From Rhodobacterales bacterium CG2_30_65_12 (GTDB taxonomy: Bacteria; Pseudomonadota; Alphaproteobacteria; Rhodobacterales; Rhodobacteraceae), in NCBI GenBank assembly GCA_001873585.1, contig MNZL01000129.1, positions 1,818 through 9,468 on the forward strand: 7,651 bases of DNA, in the 5' to 3' direction. Below the pieces are notes generated by a model. It did not search any database. It was not told the origin of the DNA and worked only from the letters and a program-made list of their open reading frames with translations. Positions 5,378 through 7,651 of the stretch are shown in pieces. Each line of letters begins with the position of its first letter. Positions within the stretch are counted from its first letter, which is position 1. The translations under genes were made by a program, and so were the position numbers.

Positions 5378-5899
5378 ATGTTCAAAGCCTTGGCCGCCAC
5401 CGCCATGTTCGCCGCAAGCCTCGCCGCCCCTGCCAGTGCGCAGGCTGTCGCTCCCGTCGGCGCGGAAGGCGTCGCGCCCGTCGGCGCGGAGGCTGTCGCC
5501 CCAGTCGGCGAAGAGGATGACAAACCAGCGCCGGGACTTGTGATCACAGAAGCGGGCGAGCAGGCGCTTGACGATTTTCTATGGCTCGCCCGGGTGCTCG
5601 TGATCTTTGCAGACAGCGAGAATGACCCGCGCTTCGTGCAGCAGATGGAAAATATCATGGAGCGGTCGGACGAGTTGTTCACCCGCGACGTGGTTGTGAT
5701 CACAGACACCGACCCTTCGGTCCTGTCGCCAATCCGCGAGGCCCTCCGCCCGCGCGGGTTCGCCCTCGTGCTGATCGGCAAGGACGGCCAGCGATACCTG
5801 CGCAAGCCCCTGCCATGGGACGTGCGCGAGATCTCCCGGTCAATCGACAAGATGCCGCTGCGCCAGCAGGAGCTGCAAGACAGTCGCACGCGGCAATAG
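5378..5899 (+). CDS. Exported DUF4174-domain protein with N-terminal tandem repeat
   Basis: A 173-residue protein and the only plus-strand gene supported here. Residues 1-21 are a typical signal peptide ending APASA, with cleavage expected before Q22, so the product should be periplasmic. No lipobox cysteine is present. Residues 23-46 are three copies of an AVAPVGAE-like octapeptide, followed by a charged linker (EEDDKP). Residues about 62-165 are the DUF4174 domain: LDDFLWLARVLVIFADS (64-80), DPRFVQQM, RDVVVITDTDP (103-113), LRPRGFALVLIGKDGQRYLRKPLPWDVREI and RSIDKMPLRQQE. The fold is thioredoxin-like as far as I recall, but no CXXC is present, so redox catalysis is not supported. The biochemical function is unknown. 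The start at 5378 is set by AAGGAG and the signal peptide. Its position between pccA and the mutase in opposite direction suggests co-inheritance, not co-transcription. Confidence 0.9.
   Translation: MFKALAATAMFAASLAAPASAQAVAPVGAEGVAPVGAEAVAPVGEEDDKPAPGLVITEAGEQALDDFLWLARVLVIFADSENDPRFVQQMENIMERSDELFTRDVVVITDTDPSVLSPIREALRPRGFALVLIGKDGQRYLRKPLPWDVREISRSIDKMPLRQQELQDSRTRQ
5444..5515 (+). repeat. Three in-frame 24-bp tandem repeats in the DUF4174 gene
   Basis: Units at 5444-5467, 5468-5491 and 5492-5515 encode AVAPVGAE, GVAPVGAE and AVAPVGEE. The core GTCGCxCCxGTCGGCG is kept in all three, with silent differences mainly at third positions. The unit length is a multiple of three, so copy-number change would keep the frame. 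The repeat lies just after the predicted signal-peptide cleavage site and would form an extended Ala/Pro/Val-rich spacer. Confidence 0.85.
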
Positions 5900-5936
5900 G
5901 CTGCCTGCCTCCTCCCGCCGCCGCCTGCCGGCGCGC

Positions 5937-5954
5937 CGATTTGGGCGAAAATCG
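5937..5954. other. Inverted repeat between convergent DUF4174 and pccA genes
   Basis: CGATTT, loop GGGCGA, AAATCG gives a perfect 6-bp dyad with a 6-nt loop. It lies in the 60-bp gap between the two stop codons (5899 and 5960). A competing short CGCC/GGCG pairing (5934-5937 with 5944-5947) overlaps it. There is no T-run on either strand, so it is only a weak candidate for a bidirectional terminator. The remaining gap is GC-rich with a GGCGCGCC palindrome at 5930-5937. Confidence 0.3.
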
Positions 5955-5959
5955 TCACC

Positions 5960-7651
5960 TCATTCGAACTCCATGATTACCGCGTCCACCCCGAGGCTCT
6001 CTCCCGGCGTGGCGTTGATCCGCACCACCACCGCCTTGCGTTCGGCGCGCAGGATGTTTTCCATCTTCATCGCCTCGACGGTGCACAGCGTCTGGCCTTC
6101 CTGCACCTCGTCGCCCTCCGCTACGTCGATCCGCACGATCAGCCCCGGCATCGGGCAGAGCAGGAGCTTCGAGGTATCGGGCGGCATCTTCTCGGGCATC
6201 AGCCTGGCCAGTTCGGCCTGGCGCGGGGTGCGCACATATACCTTCATGTCGGCGCCCCGGGTGCGGATGCGATAGCCGGCGTCGATCCGGCCCACCTTCA
6301 GCACAAGCGGGGCGCCATCCACCATCAGCTCGGCCAGCGGATCGCCCGGCGTCCAGTCGGAGGCGACCCGCATCGCGGTGCCATCCAAGCAGCGCACGGT
6401 GGAGCCCTCGTGGTCGGCGTTGATGCTGAGCTCAAAGCTCTCGCCCTGCAGCGTCACCACCCAATCGGTGCCGACGCGCCGCTCGTGGTTGTCCATCCTG
6501 CCGGAAATTCGGGCGCGGCGGATCTCGTCGACACGGAACATCGCCGCAACCGCCGCCGCAACCCGTTGCAACGCATCCTGCGGCAGGCGCACGCCATCGA
6601 ACCCCTCGGGGTATTCCTCGGCGATGAACGCGGTGGTGATTTCGCCGGAGACGAAGCGGGGATGATCCATCACCGCCGAGAGAAATGGCAGGTTGTGCCC
6701 GATGCCCTCCACCTCAAACCGGTCGAGCGCGGTGCGCATGTGCTCAATCGCCTGGCCCCGCGTTGGCCCCCAGGTGCAGAGCTTGGCGATCATCGGGTCG
6801 TAAAACATGCTGATCTCGCCGCCCTCGTAAACGCCGGTATCGTTGCGCACCACGTGGTCTGCATCGGCCACCTCCGCCGGCGGGCGGTAGCGGCTGAGCC
6901 GCCCCGTCGAGGGCAGGAAGTTGCGATAGGGGTCTTCGGCATAGAGCCGGGTTTCCATCGCCCAGCCGGTGAGCTTCACGTCATCCTGGGCGAACGAAAG
7001 CGGCTCGCCGGCGGCCACCCGGATCATCTGCTCAACCAAGTCGATCCCGGTGATCAGCTCGGTCACCGGGTGCTCCACCTGAAGCCGGGTGTTCATCTCG
7101 AGGAAGTAGAAATTGCGCGCGCCGTCAACGATAAATTCGACGGTGCCAGCGCTGGAATAGCCCACCGCCTTGGCAAGCTGCACCGCCTGCTCACCCATGG
7201 CACGGCGGGTTTCTTCATCGAGAAACGGGCTCGGGGCCTCTTCGATCACCTTCTGGTTTCTGCGCTGAATCGAACATTCACGCTCTCCAAGATAGACCCC
7301 ATTGCCGTGGGAATCGCACAAAACCTGTATTTCGATGTGACGCGGCTGGGTAATGAATTTCTCGATGAAAATGCGATCATCGCCGAAGCTGCTCGCCGCC
7401 TCATTCTTCGAGCTCTGGAAGCCCTCGCGGCATTCGGCATCGGTCCAGGCGATCCGCATCCCCTTTCCGCCGCCGCCGGCGCTGGCCTTGATCATCACCG
7501 GATAACCGACCTCGCCGGCAATGCGCACGGCGTCGTCAGCGCTGTCGATCAGCCCCATGTAGCCGGGCACGGTGCTCACACCGGCCTCCTGGGCGATCTT
7601 CTTCGAGGTGATCTTGTCGCCCATCGCCTCGATCGCGCCCACCGGCGGGCC
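5960..7651 (-). CDS. pccA: Propionyl-CoA carboxylase alpha subunit (biotin carboxylase plus biotin carrier), 5' end beyond window
   Basis: The biotin-carrying subunit that, with PccB, carboxylates propionyl-CoA to methylmalonyl-CoA using ATP and bicarbonate. 563 residues are visible and the C-terminus is complete. Characterised PccA proteins are about 680 residues, so roughly the first 120 are missing at the right edge. Counting from the GTG-encoded valine at 7642: the ATP-grasp glycine-rich loop is KASAGGGGKGMRIA (52-65), the biotin carboxylase signature FLEMNTRLQVEHPVTE is 180-195 with E182, N184, R186 and E190 present, and RLYAEDP is 232-238. The linking domain that contacts the beta subunit spans about 375-485. 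The biotinyl domain is about 495-560 with VEAMKMEN (522-529), K526 being the biotin site. That GTG is internal (preceded by GPP), not a start. The SSKNEAASSFGDDR segment and overall similarity favour propionyl- over acetyl- or methylcrotonyl-CoA carboxylase. No defects are seen. Confidence 0.96.
   Translation of the reverse strand, partial: GPPVGAIEAMGDKITSKKIAQEAGVSTVPGYMGLIDSADDAVRIAGEVGYPVMIKASAGGGGKGMRIAWTDAECREGFQSSKNEAASSFGDDRIFIEKFITQPRHIEIQVLCDSHGNGVYLGERECSIQRRNQKVIEEAPSPFLDEETRRAMGEQAVQLAKAVGYSSAGTVEFIVDGARNFYFLEMNTRLQVEHPVTELITGIDLVEQMIRVAAGEPLSFAQDDVKLTGWAMETRLYAEDPYRNFLPSTGRLSRYRPPAEVADADHVVRNDTGVYEGGEISMFYDPMIAKLCTWGPTRGQAIEHMRTALDRFEVEGIGHNLPFLSAVMDHPRFVSGEITTAFIAEEYPEGFDGVRLPQDALQRVAAAVAAMFRVDEIRRARISGRMDNHERRVGTDWVVTLQGESFELSINADHEGSTVRCLDGTAMRVASDWTPGDPLAELMVDGAPLVLKVGRIDAGYRIRTRGADMKVYVRTPRQAELARLMPEKMPPDTSKLLLCPMPGLIVRIDVAEGDEVQEGQTLCTVEAMKMENILRAERKAVVVRINATPGESLGVDAVIMEFE

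Noticed and set aside
5308..5958. Minus-strand frame opposite the DUF4174 gene
   Set aside because: Its product is Ser/Arg/Thr-rich without motifs, and it is antisense to a gene with a signal peptide and a recognisable domain.
7246..7440. Small frame within pccA
   Set aside because: It is an Arg/Ala-rich shadow of the biotin carboxylase coding sequence, which is uninterrupted there.

Overview
The window looks like chromosomal DNA of an alphaproteobacterium, most likely a member of the Rhodobacteraceae (Roseobacter/Rhodobacter group). Three things point there. The DNA is GC-rich with strong G/C preference at third codon positions. The propionyl-CoA carboxylase alpha subunit, methylmalonyl-CoA mutase and DUF4174 proteins have the sequence character I associate with that family. 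A GC hairpin followed by a GAGGTATTTT...GGACCAAAGAAGA tail after the mutase gene is a recurrent intergenic element of these genomes. This placement rests on recall of the families, not on a search. All genes but one lie on the minus strand, so the window is best read from right to left.

Right third (5312-7651): propionate assimilation. The gene for the biotin-carrying alpha subunit of propionyl-CoA carboxylase (pccA) enters from the right edge without its N-terminus and ends at 5960. The methylmalonyl-CoA mutase gene (complete, 709 aa) starts at 5311. Together the two proteins cover the first and last steps of propionyl-CoA to succinyl-CoA; the beta subunit and the epimerase are not in the window. 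Between them, on the plus strand, lies a small gene for an exported DUF4174 protein (5378-5899) that begins with a threefold 8-residue repeat. It is divergent from the mutase across 66 bp and convergent with pccA across 60 bp.

Middle (1363-3181): after the mutase comes a terminator-like hairpin with the family-typical tail, then a doubtful small frame. Next is a tightly packed minus-strand set: a shortened glyoxalase-like VOC protein, a PAT-type GNAT acetyltransferase, and a soluble TerB plus J-domain co-chaperone-like protein. ATGA overlaps and a 10-nt gap suggest one transcript. Their shared function is not evident.

Left part (1-1269): a good sigma70-like promoter (TTGACT, 17 bp, GATAGT) precedes a second minus-strand set: a single-domain response regulator, a two-helix membrane protein, and the N-terminal 176 residues of a sodium:solute-symporter-like protein. 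The last resembles the sensor half of CbrA/CrbS-type kinases and runs off the left edge. The set is plausibly a nutrient-sensing signalling operon, but the kinase part is outside the window.

I saw no tRNA, rRNA, CRISPR array, insertion sequence, phage gene or defence system. Most of the window is ordinary core metabolism and housekeeping. The points most worth checking are the apparently internally deleted VOC protein, the transporter-sensor operon with its small membrane partner, and the DUF4174 gene with its tandem repeat.
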